Below, one piece after another: positions 1-6,662 of a DNA stretch of 10,191 nt; the first letter of the stretch is position 1; each line of letters begins with the position of its first letter. The notes below the pieces were generated by a model, which saw nothing but the letters and a program-made list of their open reading frames with translations, was not told the DNA's origin and made no database searches. The DNA is from Propionibacteriaceae bacterium (GTDB lineage: Bacteria > Actinomycetota > Actinomycetes > Propionibacteriales > Propionibacteriaceae): positions 8,042-18,232 of the forward strand of contig PMBM01000129.1 of assembly GCA_003153855.1 (NCBI GenBank). Reading direction: 5' to 3'. A program made the position numbers and the translations under genes.

Positions 1-97
1 TACCGGCCGACGAGCGCGAACCAGGTGTTGCATCGCTCCCGGCGGCCTCGGCCCCGCGACGACAGGTGACCCGCGTGCAGCAAGGGGAGTTACGACT

Positions 98-104
98 GGA
101 AGGA
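98..104 (+). promoter_or_regulatory. Ribosome binding site of the phosphoribosyltransferase gene
   Basis: GGAAGGA is complementary to the 16S rRNA tail and lies 7 nt before the ATG at 112, which decides this start over an out-of-frame ATG at 104. Positions 1-97 show no gene I can support. Confidence 0.6.
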
Positions 105-111
105 TGCCGCC

Positions 112-606
112 ATGGCTGACTCAGACGTACGTGAGGTCCTCACCTGGGAGATGTTCGGCACCGCGAGCCGCGAGCTCGCGCAGATGGTGTTCGACTCGGG
201 GTTCCAGCCCGACCTCATCCTCTCCATCGCGCGTGGGGGGCTGTTCGCGGCCGGTGCCGTCTCGTACGCCCTCGGCATCAAGAACCTCCACGTCATGAAC
301 ATCGAGTTCTACACCGATGTCGAGGAGCGGCTCCCGATGCCCGTCGTGCTGCCGCCCGTACCGCGACAGATCGACCTGTCCGAGAAGAACGTGCTGGTCG
401 TCGACGACGTCGCCGACACCGGCGGCACGCTCGCGCTGGTCCGCGACTTCTGCGCCCCGCACGTACGCGAGATCCGTACGGCCGTCATCTACGAGAAGCC
501 CCACAGCATCGTGAAGTGCGACTACATCTGGCGCATGACCGACAAGTGGATCAACTTCCCCTGGTCCACTCTCCCGCCCCTGGTCAGCGGCGCACAGGCG
601 CAGTAG
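112..606 (+). CDS. Purine-type phosphoribosyltransferase (Gpt/xanthine PRT-like)
   Basis: A 164-residue cytoplasmic type I phosphoribosyltransferase. The PRPP-binding loop is visible as VLVVDDVADTGGT at residues 94-106, with the two acidic residues D98 and D99 followed by the T-G-G-T phosphate loop. An upstream IARGG segment (about residues 40-44) fits the pyrophosphate loop of the fold. The expected reaction is transfer of the ribose-5-phosphate of PRPP to a nucleobase. The length, the IEFYTDVEERLPMP hood region and the C-terminal WxxxDKWINFPW segment resemble the xanthine/guanine (Gpt) branch, but the base cannot be fixed from sequence. The ATG at 112 is chosen because GGAAGGA (98-104) lies 7 nt upstream. 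The gene stands alone and converges with the CBS-domain gene. No clear terminator hairpin is seen in 607-715, only a weak CCACG/CGTGG pair at 617-640. Confidence 0.9.
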   Translation: MADSDVREVLTWEMFGTASRELAQMVFDSGFQPDLILSIARGGLFAAGAVSYALGIKNLHVMNIEFYTDVEERLPMPVVLPPVPRQIDLSEKNVLVVDDVADTGGTLALVRDFCAPHVREIRTAVIYEKPHSIVKCDYIWRMTDKWINFPWSTLPPLVSGAQAQ

Positions 607-715
607 TCCCGGGGAGCCACGAAGTCGCTCTACGGCGTGGGCCAGAGCTCTCGGGCATGTGGGGCTGGGAGCGGGCGGGCGTGCTGTACGCAGGTCGCGG
701 CTCACACCATCGCTG

Positions 716-1144
716 CTACTGGCTGATGTACGCCTCGTACAGGTCGCGCTCGGTGGAGAGCTGGTCCATGCGGGCCTTGACGATGTCGCCGATGCTCACG
801 ATCGCGGCGAGGCGGCCGTCGATGACGACCGGCAGGTGGCGGATGCGGTTGTCGGTCATGAGGGCGCCGATCTCGACGAGCTCGTCGTCGGGCGAGCAGC
901 TCACAACCTTGGCCGTCATGATCGACGACACGGGCGCCTCGAGGAGGGCCGTACCGCGTGTGTGCAGCTGCCGCACCACGTCGCGCTCGCTGACGATGCC
1001 GTCGACGGCCGCTCCGTCGGAGCTGACGACGACCGCGCCGATGTTGTGCTGGGCCAGGAGCTCGAGCAGGCTGGCGATGGTCTCGTGGGGTGCCACAGTG
1101 ATGACTGCGGACCCCTTCGTCCGGAGTACGTCGGAGATCTTCAT
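716..1144 (-). CDS. Tandem CBS-domain protein
   Basis: A 142-residue protein made almost only of two CBS domains. The first covers about residues 7-62 (VITVAPHETIASLLELLAQ, then GIVSERDVVRQL) and the second about 73-130 (IMTAKVVSCSPDDELVEIG, then AIVSIGDIVKARM). Such paired domains form a Bateman module that in known relatives binds adenine nucleotides, S-adenosylmethionine or NAD and acts as a sensor or partner subunit. No catalytic domain is attached. The ligand cannot be read from the sequence. The frame is open up to 1204, but the ATG at 1144 (MKISDVL) is preferred because the family starts there and a TANNNT -10 box sits 6 nt upstream, giving a leaderless start. It is divergent from metB. 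A role in sulfur metabolism is possible by context but unproven, because stand-alone CBS pairs occur in many settings. Confidence 0.88.
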   Translation of the reverse strand: MKISDVLRTKGSAVITVAPHETIASLLELLAQHNIGAVVVSSDGAAVDGIVSERDVVRQLHTRGTALLEAPVSSIMTAKVVSCSPDDELVEIGALMTDNRIRHLPVVIDGRLAAIVSIGDIVKARMDQLSTERDLYEAYISQ

Positions 1145-1150
1145 TCTTGG

Positions 1151-1156
1151 ACGATA
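1151..1156 (-). promoter_or_regulatory. Putative -10 element, leaderless start of the CBS-domain gene
   Basis: On the minus strand TATCGT is followed by 6 nt and then the ATG at 1144, the TANNNT-N6-ATG spacing typical of leaderless actinobacterial transcripts. No Shine-Dalgarno motif lies between them. No clear -35 box is seen. This is inference from pattern only. Confidence 0.35.
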
Positions 1157-1269
1157 CGCAATGGATCCCCCCCTGGCGAGGGTCTCGGACCAATCCGTGG
1201 CCACCGCTCGGGACCACGCCCTGCGACTCGCCTGTCCCCACTAGCCTTCACGGGGAACGAAGGAGAACG

Positions 1270-2433
1270 ATGGCTGACAGGAGGACCCGGATCACCCGGG
1301 CGACCCGTGCGGGGCTGGCCTGGGACCAGCAGCACCACGCCGTCGTACCCCCGATCTACCTGTCCACGACCTACGCATGGACGAAGCCCGGGGAGTCGTC
1401 GGGGTACGAGTACAGCCGCTCGTCGAACCCGACCCGATCCCTGCTCGCCGACACGATCGCCGACCTCGAGAGTGGCGCCGGCGCGGAGATCACCGCCTCC
1501 GGGATGGCCGCGCTGACGACCATGGTTGCCGCGTTCGCGCCCGCCGGTTCAGTGGTGGCCATCCCGCACGACTGCTACGGCGGTACGTGGCGGCTGTTCA
1601 ACGCACTCGCCGGCAAGGGGCAGTTCGAGCTGGTGTCCGTCGACTTCACCAGCGCGACCTCGATGGCCGAGCTCTGGCCGCGCAGGCCCGCGCTCGTACT
1701 GCTCGAGTCGCCGTCGAACCCCCTGCTCCGGATCACCGACCTAGCGACCGTGATCGAGGCCGCGCATGGCGTCGGCGCGGTGGTCGCCGTCGACAACACG
1801 TTCCTGTCCCCGGCCCTGCAGCGCCCCATCGAGCTCGGCGCCGACATCGTCATCCACTCGACCACCAAGTTCCTCAACGGTCACTCGGACGTCGTCGGCG
1901 GTGCCGTGGTCGGCGCGACACCGGAGATCGTCCAGGAGCTGCGCTGGTGGGCGAACTGCTTGGGTACGCCAGGTGGCGCGTTCGACTCGTACCTCACGCT
2001 GCGCGGGCTGCGGACCCTCGGCGTACGGATGAAGGCCCACTGCGAGAACGCGCAGGCGCTCGCCGAGCTGCTCGCCCAGCATCCGGCAGTCAGCGCGACC
2101 CACTATCCGGGGCTGACGGACGACCCCGGCCACGACCTCGCCCGGCACCAGCAGGACGGCTTCGGCGGCATGCTCTCGTTCGAGCTGGCCGACCTCGCGG
2201 CTGCCAAGCGGTGCCTCACCGGGCTCACGTGCTTCTCACTGGCCGAGTCACTCGGCGGTGTCGAGAGCCTCATCTGCCACCCCGCCAGCATGACGCACGC
2301 CGCGATGCCCCCGGACGTACAGGCGGCCGCCGGCATCTCGGACGGCATGCTCCGCATCGCGGTCGGCATCGAGGAGATCCATGACCTCGTCGATGACCTG
2401 CGCGCGGGCCTGGACCGGGCGCGGCGCTCGTAG
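1270..2433 (+). CDS. metB: Cystathionine gamma-synthase
   Basis: A 387-residue PLP enzyme of the Cys/Met metabolism family, practically the length of E. coli MetB. It should condense an activated homoserine ester with cysteine to give cystathionine in the transsulfuration route to methionine. The PLP-binding lysine is K200 in HSTTKFLNGHSDVVGG. Other family landmarks are YSRSSNPTR near the N-terminus, ASGMAA, the ESPSNPLLRITDL and VDNTF segments around the cofactor, and the C-terminal LAESLGGVESLICHPASMTH. The WWANCLGTPGGAFDSYLTLRGLRTL stretch, in which a G-G-A-F-D motif is visible, favours gamma-synthase over gamma-lyase, although dual activity is known in actinobacterial members. The reading frame extends upstream to 1147, but the ATG at 1270 is preferred: AAGGAG lies at 1260-1265 and MADRRTRITRAT fits the family start. 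A weak -10-like TAGCCT lies at 1242-1247. No SAM riboswitch is recognisable in the 125-bp leader. Confidence 0.93.
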   Translation: MADRRTRITRATRAGLAWDQQHHAVVPPIYLSTTYAWTKPGESSGYEYSRSSNPTRSLLADTIADLESGAGAEITASGMAALTTMVAAFAPAGSVVAIPHDCYGGTWRLFNALAGKGQFELVSVDFTSATSMAELWPRRPALVLLESPSNPLLRITDLATVIEAAHGVGAVVAVDNTFLSPALQRPIELGADIVIHSTTKFLNGHSDVVGGAVVGATPEIVQELRWWANCLGTPGGAFDSYLTLRGLRTLGVRMKAHCENAQALAELLAQHPAVSATHYPGLTDDPGHDLARHQQDGFGGMLSFELADLAAAKRCLTGLTCFSLAESLGGVESLICHPASMTHAAMPPDVQAAAGISDGMLRIAVGIEEIHDLVDDLRAGLDRARRS

Positions 2434-2440
2434 GTTCAGC

Positions 2441-2511
2441 GGGTTTCGGCCGTCTCGATAGCCGTCACGGTCCAGTTCGAGCCGTGAGCCCCATCGAGAC
2501 GGCCGAAACCC
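2441..2511. repeat. Perfect 19-bp inverted repeat (71-bp palindromic unit)
   Basis: The arms gggtttcggccgtctcgat (2441-2459) and its exact reverse complement (2493-2511) enclose 33 nt. These contain a further CACGG/CCGTG pair (2466-2470 with 2482-2486), so the whole unit can fold into one long hairpin. It begins 7 nt after the metB stop, in a convergent intergenic region. It could act as a bidirectional terminator, but the long perfect arms are more typical of a dispersed REP-like palindromic element. Which of the two it is cannot be decided from this window. Confidence 0.75.
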
Positions 2512-2537
2512 TCTTTGCTGCGGCGACCCTTCGTGAC

Positions 2538-2563
2538 TCAGCCCCGGCTGGCGCCGTGGCTGA
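2538..2563. terminator. Hairpin between convergent genes, probable bidirectional terminator
   Basis: TCAGCC-C-CGGC, a 4-nt loop, then GCCG-T-GGCTGA: ten paired bases with one internal mismatch. It lies 13 nt beyond the stop of the minus-strand gene and about 105 nt beyond the metB stop. There is no clean U-tract, as is common for high-GC actinobacterial terminators. Confidence 0.5.
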
Positions 2564-2576
2564 CCTCAGGGATCGC

Positions 2577-3068
2577 CTACGTCGAGGGACCTGCCTTGCG
2601 GGCCTCGTCGACGGCGCCCAGGGCCTCGCGGAGGGAGGCGATCCAGGACTCCTCGTTGCTGCCCACCAGCCGTACGCACCATGCGAGCGCGTCGGAGCGC
2701 GACCTCGCGACGCCTGCCGCGACGAGCGTGTCGAGCACCATCCGCTCAGGCTGACGGAGTCGAGTCATGACCGGGATGGCGAGCGAGGTGAAGATGACCT
2801 TGATCTCCCCGTACTCGGCACCCCACGCGACCTTGCGGCCGAAACGCGCCTCGGCCTCGTCGGCGATCTTCATGCGCTCCCGGCGGGTCTCCTCGCGCCA
2901 GCGGGCGATGCGCCCGTCCGCGGCGGAGTCACTGCCTGCGCTGCCGTCGTCCGGCTCGGGGACACGAAGCCGACCCACGACGAGGATCTCCTCGCGGTCG
3001 ACGGTCACCACCGGAGCACCGATGAACCATTCGGGCAGACGCCCGGCGAACCACTCTGCGATGTTCAT
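2577..3068 (-). CDS. Conserved actinobacterial protein of unknown function, RHH-like C-terminus
   Basis: A 163-residue soluble protein with no signal or membrane segment. The N-terminal part (about 1-36) has the pattern EWFAGRLPEWF..PVVTVDREEILVVGRL. An acidic, Ser/Asp-rich linker follows (38-52). A basic helical stretch (53-78) then includes RWREETRRERMKIADEAEARFG. Residues about 98-135 (PVMTRLRQPE, then VLDTLVAAGVARSRSDALAW) look like a short strand plus two helices, as in ribbon-helix-helix DNA-binding or antitoxin proteins. I recall this as a conserved hypothetical family of actinobacteria; its function is unknown to me. The frame remains open far upstream to 3824, but that part is antisense to nothing coding and overlaps the methyltransferase in another frame. 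The ATG at 3068 directly follows the 38-bp intergenic gap. No good Shine-Dalgarno motif precedes it. It is probably the second gene of a unit with the methyltransferase. Confidence 0.75.
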   Translation of the reverse strand: MNIAEWFAGRLPEWFIGAPVVTVDREEILVVGRLRVPEPDDGSAGSDSAADGRIARWREETRRERMKIADEAEARFGRKVAWGAEYGEIKVIFTSLAIPVMTRLRQPERMVLDTLVAAGVARSRSDALAWCVRLVGSNEESWIASLREALGAVDEARKAGPST

Positions 3069-3077
3069 GATTACATC

Positions 3078-3090
3078 ATTACTCGGTAAT
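3078..3090. promoter_or_regulatory. Short palindrome, candidate operator
   Basis: ATTAC-TCG-GTAAT is a perfect 5-bp inverted repeat with a 3-bp spacer. It lies 10 nt before the start of the RHH-like gene, in a locally AT-rich island within very GC-rich DNA. Further TTAC/GTAA half-sites flank it. The position fits autoregulation by the downstream RHH-like protein; this is inference. Confidence 0.35.
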
Positions 3091-3106
3091 CCAAGTAACA
3101 CAACGG

Positions 3107-3835
3107 CTACGTACGGATCGCGTCGATCTCCAGCCGTACGTAGTCGATGACCGGCTCGGACATCGCCTCCCGTACAGCCCGTACGAACGGCCGGTGCTCG
3201 TCGGAGGGCATCTTGTCCAGGTACGCGCCGAGCATGACGGTGGCCAGGTACGTCTCGAGGAGGTCCGGGTCGTCGAGGCGAAGGGGATCGGGCCGGAGCC
3301 GCACGGACTCGACCTGCCATCCACCGGCCACCAGGGCCGCGGTGGTGTCGTCGACGCCGGCGAACCGGATGTACTGCTTCGGCTTCCCGGTGACGGTGAC
3401 CAGCGCCTGGTCGAGGATCGCCACCTGCCCCTGGCCGCCGCAGTCCGACGTCAGCCGTCCACTCGGACGCACCGACGCCGCGAGGTTGCGGAACAGCAGC
3501 TCGTGGTCGGTGACCCAGTGGAACGCCGCCACGCTCATCACGGCGTCGACCGGCTCGATGGGGAGCGGCTGGGTGAGGTCGGCGACCACGAGCGTGGCCC
3601 GGTCGCCCAGGCGCTCCCGAGCCGCGTCGATCATCGTGGAGGAGGCGTCGATCCCGACCAGGTCGATCCCCGGCATCCGGTCCAGCAGTGCAGCCGCGTC
3701 GCGGCCCGTACCGCAGCCGGCATCGAGCACCCGTTCCGTACCGGTCAGCCTCATCCGATCCAGCACCCGCTGGCCCCACGCGACGTGAGGAAGGGGCAGT
3801 GCGTCGTAGGTGCGGGCGTTCCACTCGAAGGGCAT
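3107..3835 (-). CDS. Class I SAM-dependent methyltransferase
   Basis: A 242-residue cytoplasmic methyltransferase of the Rossmann-like class I fold. Motif I is VLDAGCGTGRD (about residues 36-46). The acidic SAM-ribose contact D63 follows in LVGIDASSTMID. Motif II/III regions are VVADLTQPLP and FDAVMS-like PVDAVMSVAAFHWV. The N-terminus FEWNARTYDALPLPHVAWGQRVLDR and the FHWVTD segment resemble trans-aconitate methyltransferase-like and small-molecule methyltransferases (Methyltransf_11/25 type). The substrate cannot be determined. The ATG at 3835 is the only good start, and a TANNNT box 6 nt upstream suggests leaderless initiation. It is divergent from dltA with 80 bp between, and 38 bp upstream of the unknown-function gene, with which it is probably cotranscribed. 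A link to the dlt genes is not indicated beyond adjacency. Confidence 0.88.
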   Translation of the reverse strand: MPFEWNARTYDALPLPHVAWGQRVLDRMRLTGTERVLDAGCGTGRDAAALLDRMPGIDLVGIDASSTMIDAARERLGDRATLVVADLTQPLPIEPVDAVMSVAAFHWVTDHELLFRNLAASVRPSGRLTSDCGGQGQVAILDQALVTVTGKPKQYIRFAGVDDTTAALVAGGWQVESVRLRPDPLRLDDPDLLETYLATVMLGAYLDKMPSDEHRPFVRAVREAMSEPVIDYVRLEIDAIRT

Positions 3836-3841
3836 GACGGT

Positions 3842-3847
3842 ACGGTA
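3842..3847 (-). promoter_or_regulatory. Putative -10 element, leaderless start of the methyltransferase
   Basis: On the minus strand TACCGT is followed by 6 nt and the ATG at 3835, the same geometry as upstream of the CBS-domain gene. No convincing -35 box is visible. The 80-bp interval 3836-3915 must also carry the divergent dlt promoter. There, TACCAT at 3883-3888 is a possible -10 on the plus strand, also without a good -35. Confidence 0.3.
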
Positions 3848-3915
3848 GCCAGTCGCCGGAGACCCGTGAGCGTCACTCTCGGTACCATCGTCGGGCGAGC
3901 GAGGGAGTTTCAGAC

Positions 3916-5520
3916 GTGGACATCATCGACCGGATCGGGGCTGCGGCTGCCCGTGACGGCGATCGTGCTGCCCATACGTACCGTCGCGAGTCCCTCTCGT
4001 ACGCGCAGCTCTGGTCCGCCGCGACGGCCCTCAGCGCACGCATCGCCGGTGAGCTGGCCGACGACGGAAGCCCCGTCGTCGTGTACGGCCACAAGGAGTC
4101 CGCGATGCTCGTCGCTTTCCTCGGAGCCGTCCGCGCGGGCCACCCGTACATCCCGCTCGACTCCTCGTGGCCGGCCGACCGCATCGCCAGCGTGGTCGAG
4201 GAGTCGCGCACGAAGCTCGTCATCGCCGTGCGCGCCCTGCCTGACGGGGTGGCCGCCGGCACGGTCACGGTCCTCGACGGATCCGGCCTCGACGCCGGAG
4301 CCGTGCCGCCCGGCCCCACCAGCGAACCGCACGCGGTCGGCGCCGACGACCCGTACTACGTCATCTACACCTCGGGAAGCACCGGCCGGCCGAAGGGCGT
4401 GCAGATCACCCAGTCAGCCCTCGCCCACTTCGTCGACTGGGCGACGACGCTGACGGAGATCCTCGTTTCCGTACCGGATCGGACGTCCACTGCCCCCGAC
4501 GGGCAACAGGCCCCATCTGGCGTATCGAAACGAGGATCCGGCGAAGGTCACCACGTCTGGCTCAACCAGGCCCCCTTCTCGTTCGACCTGTCGGTGATGG
4601 ACCTCTACTGCGCGCTGACTACGGGCGCGACCCTGCACTCGATCGATGCTCCGACGGTCGCGAACGCGCGAGAGCTCCACGACGAGCTGGGACGCAGCGG
4701 AGTCTCCGTGTGGGTCTCCACTCCGTCGTTCGCCGACCTCTGCCTCGCCGACCCGGGGTTCAGCGCAGCCCTGTTGCCGAGGCTCGGCTGCTTCCTCTTC
4801 TGCGGCGAGACCCTCTCACCGACGACCGCCGCGGCATTGCAGGACCGCTTCCCCCGCGCAGACGTCGTCAACACGTACGGACCCACAGAGTCCACCGTCG
4901 CCGTCACCAGCGTGACGATCGGCCGCGAGCATCTCGACGGCACCGCCTTACCGGTCGGCACAGCGAAACCGGGCACCAGGATCCTCATCCGCGACGAGCA
5001 GGGCGCGGTCCTTCCCCCGAACCAGCCCGGCGAGATCGTCATCGCCGGGAACACGGTGTCGATCGGCTACCTGCACCGTCCTGACCTCACCGCGGCGGCA
5101 TTCACCCTGGTCGACGTGGACGGCGCGGCCACGCCCGCGTATCGCACGGGCGACCTCGGTCACCTCGACCACGAGGGCATGCTGCACTTCGACGGGCGGA
5201 TCGACTCCCAGATCAAGCTGCACGGCTACCGGATCGAGCTCGAGGACGTCGAGACGAACCTCAGGCGCGTGACGGGCGTCCAGCAGGCGGCAGTGCTGGC
5301 GATCCGGGCCGACGGGATCGTCACCCACCTACACGGCTTCGTACAGCTCAGCTACGTACCCGAGGGCGGCCCGCTGGCGACGGCGACAGCGTTGAAGCGG
5401 GAGCTCCGCGCGTACGTCCCGGAGTACATGGTCCCCAAGCTGCTCACGGTGGTGGACCGGATCCCGATGACTCCCAACGGCAAGGCCGACCGGCGCGCGC
5501 TCCTGGCGGGTCGTTCATGA
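3916..5520 (+). CDS. dltA: D-alanine:D-alanyl carrier protein ligase (adenylation enzyme)
   Basis: A 534-residue adenylate-forming enzyme that activates D-alanine as D-Ala-AMP and loads it on DltC. Visible core motifs are YVIYTSGSTGRPKG (148-161, ATP phosphate loop), NTYGPTEST (319-327), YRTGD (409-413, ribose contact), GRIDSQIKLHGYRIE (427-441, hinge) and TPNGKADR with the catalytic lysine K523. DltA-specific segments include LNQAPFSFDLSVMDLY and FLFCGE. Its cysteine C296 corresponds to the Cys known in Bacillus DltA to favour D- over L-alanine. The family is usually near 505 residues. The excess is a 27-residue insertion at about 182-208, encoded by an 81-bp palindromic element and lying just before the LNQAPFSFDLS segment. 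The GTG start follows a GAGGGA ribosome site at 3901-3906. The stop overlaps the dltB start by ATGA. Function is probably retained because every core motif is intact, but the insert is unusual. Confidence 0.94.
   Translation: MDIIDRIGAAAARDGDRAAHTYRRESLSYAQLWSAATALSARIAGELADDGSPVVVYGHKESAMLVAFLGAVRAGHPYIPLDSSWPADRIASVVEESRTKLVIAVRALPDGVAAGTVTVLDGSGLDAGAVPPGPTSEPHAVGADDPYYVIYTSGSTGRPKGVQITQSALAHFVDWATTLTEILVSVPDRTSTAPDGQQAPSGVSKRGSGEGHHVWLNQAPFSFDLSVMDLYCALTTGATLHSIDAPTVANARELHDELGRSGVSVWVSTPSFADLCLADPGFSAALLPRLGCFLFCGETLSPTTAAALQDRFPRADVVNTYGPTESTVAVTSVTIGREHLDGTALPVGTAKPGTRILIRDEQGAVLPPNQPGEIVIAGNTVSIGYLHRPDLTAAAFTLVDVDGAATPAYRTGDLGHLDHEGMLHFDGRIDSQIKLHGYRIELEDVETNLRRVTGVQQAAVLAIRADGIVTHLHGFVQLSYVPEGGPLATATALKRELRAYVPEYMVPKLLTVVDRIPMTPNGKADRRALLAGRS
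4458..4538. repeat. In-frame palindromic insertion inside dltA
   Basis: Outer arms gatcctcgtttc (4458-4469) and gaaacgaggatc (4527-4538) are exact reverse complements. Pairing continues inward to 4474 and 4522 with one mismatch and one G-T pair. CCGGAT (4474-4479) can pair with ATCTGG (4515-4520) in a slightly shifted register, and TGCCC/GGGCA (4491-4505) forms a central hairpin centred exactly on the axis of the element (4498). The length is 81 bp, that is 27 codons, so the frame is kept. Codons here (gtt, act, caa, cca, tct, gta, aaa, cga, gga) are rare in the neighbouring genes. The encoded Ser/Pro/Gly-rich stretch has no counterpart in the Bacillus DltA sequence as I remember it. No obvious target duplication is seen. 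Confidence 0.8.
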
Positions 5521-6662
5521 TCGACGCGTACGGATCGCTGTACTGGTTCTACGTCCTCACCCTCGTCAGCCTCCCGGCGGTCGTCCTCGGGCTGCTCGGG
5601 AAGCCGCTGCGTGCGTACAGCCGGATCGCGACGGTCCTCATCGTCGTGCTCGTCATCGGCTGGACGTCAGGGCAGTGGCTGTGGCTGGTCGGCTTCCTCG
5701 TGTTCGAGCTGTCGCTCGTCAAGGGCTGGCTCCACTACCGGGTCGGCCACGAGCACGTGAACCCGTGGCTCGCCCGCGTGGCCGCCGCGGGGGCCACGCT
5801 GCCGCTGGTCGTCATCAAGGTCGGCAACCTGTTCCCCACGCTGAGCGTCGGGTTCCTCGGAATCTCGTACCTGTCGTTCCGTGTCATCCAGGTCGTCCTC
5901 GAGATCACGGACGGGCTCATCACGGCGCTGCCGCTGGCGGACCTCACGTTCTTCGTCATGTTCTTCCCGACGCTCGCCAGCGGCCCGATCGACCGGCTGC
6001 GGCGCTTCCAGCAGGACGCGGACCGGGTGTGGACGCGCGAGGAGTACGGGTACCTGCTCAGCCGCGGCCTGGGCATGCTGCTCATGGGCGCGGTGTACAA
6101 GTTCGTCCTTGCCGCGTGGTTCACCACGCAGCTCGAGTGGGCGTTCGGCTGGCCGCAGACCCTCGCGTACATGTACCTCTACACCGGACGCCTGTTCTTC
6201 GACTTCGCCGGCTACTCGGCGATGGCCGTCGGGACCTCGTACATCTTCGGCATCCGCACCCCGCCCAACTTCCGGCTGCCGTTCGTCGCCGAGTCGATCA
6301 AGGACTTCTGGAACCGCTGGCACATCACGCTGTCGTTCTGGTTCCGCGACTACCTGTACACGCGGCTGGCGATGTTCCTCATGCGTACGAAGATGTTCAA
6401 GGGCCGTCGCGTCGCCGCCGGCCGCGTCGCGCTCGCGCTGAACATGTGCCTCATGGGTGCCTGGCACGGGTTCCAGCTGCACTACCTGCTGTACGGGCTG
6501 TACCACGGGCTGCTGCTGGTGGGCAACGACGTGTACGAGAAGAAGAGCAAGCTCTTCTCGTACCGCCACCACCTCGCGTACCGGCTCGTCGCCATCGCCG
6601 TCACGTTCCAGCTGGTGGTGTTCGGATTCCTGCTCTTCTCGGGGCACATCCTGGCGATCTAG
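5517..6662 (+). CDS. dltB: D-alanyl transfer protein, MBOAT-family membrane acyltransferase
   Basis: A 381-residue polytopic membrane protein of the membrane-bound O-acyltransferase family. It accepts D-alanine from DltC at the inner face and passes it through a membrane tunnel toward the outside. The signature FWNRWHITLSFWFRDYLYTR holds conserved H269. GAWHGFQLHYLLYGLYHGLLL holds H317, which matches the catalytic His of characterised DltB (about 47 residues after the first). Long hydrophobic segments run from residue 4 onward, about ten to eleven by eye. The C-terminus ends in a hydrophobic helix (about 358-381). The length is slightly below the usual 390-415. The ATG at 5517 shares four bases with the dltA stop (ATGA), showing translational coupling. 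Confidence 0.94.
   Translation: MIDAYGSLYWFYVLTLVSLPAVVLGLLGKPLRAYSRIATVLIVVLVIGWTSGQWLWLVGFLVFELSLVKGWLHYRVGHEHVNPWLARVAAAGATLPLVVIKVGNLFPTLSVGFLGISYLSFRVIQVVLEITDGLITALPLADLTFFVMFFPTLASGPIDRLRRFQQDADRVWTREEYGYLLSRGLGMLLMGAVYKFVLAAWFTTQLEWAFGWPQTLAYMYLYTGRLFFDFAGYSAMAVGTSYIFGIRTPPNFRLPFVAESIKDFWNRWHITLSFWFRDYLYTRLAMFLMRTKMFKGRRVAAGRVALALNMCLMGAWHGFQLHYLLYGLYHGLLLVGNDVYEKKSKLFSYRHHLAYRLVAIAVTFQLVVFGFLLFSGHILAI

Noticed and set aside
3..119. Possible 3' end of an upstream gene in frame 3 overlapping the phosphoribosyltransferase start
   Set aside because: About 38 codons with no recognisable motif; the translation is Arg/Ala/Pro-rich and cannot be separated from chance open frame.
1145..1269. 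SAM-sensing riboswitch upstream of metB
   Set aside because: The leader is short and lacks the recognisable multi-helix core and the long stems of SAM riboswitches; nothing specific could be matched.
516..1516. Plus-strand frames opposite the CBS-domain gene
   Set aside because: They are mirror frames of the minus-strand CBS gene, whose domain pattern is clear, and have no convincing ribosome site or domains.
2434..2576. CRISPR or tandem repeats in the convergent gap
   Set aside because: Only one inverted pair and one hairpin are present; there is no direct-repeat and spacer pattern here or elsewhere in the window.
3069..3824. Upstream extension of the unknown-function minus-strand gene to 415 codons
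   Set aside because: This part overlaps the methyltransferase in another frame and reads as Arg/Gly/Pro-rich filler. The conserved protein begins at MNIAEWF (3068).
3194..4453. A 419-codon plus-strand frame across the methyltransferase and the dltA start
   Set aside because: It is antisense to the methyltransferase, then out of frame in dltA; the translation is compositionally biased without domains.
4458..4538. Possibility that the dltA palindrome marks a frameshift or pseudogene
   Set aside because: The frame runs through without a stop, the length is a multiple of three and all downstream motifs (FCGE, YGPTE, RTGD, catalytic K523) are intact.
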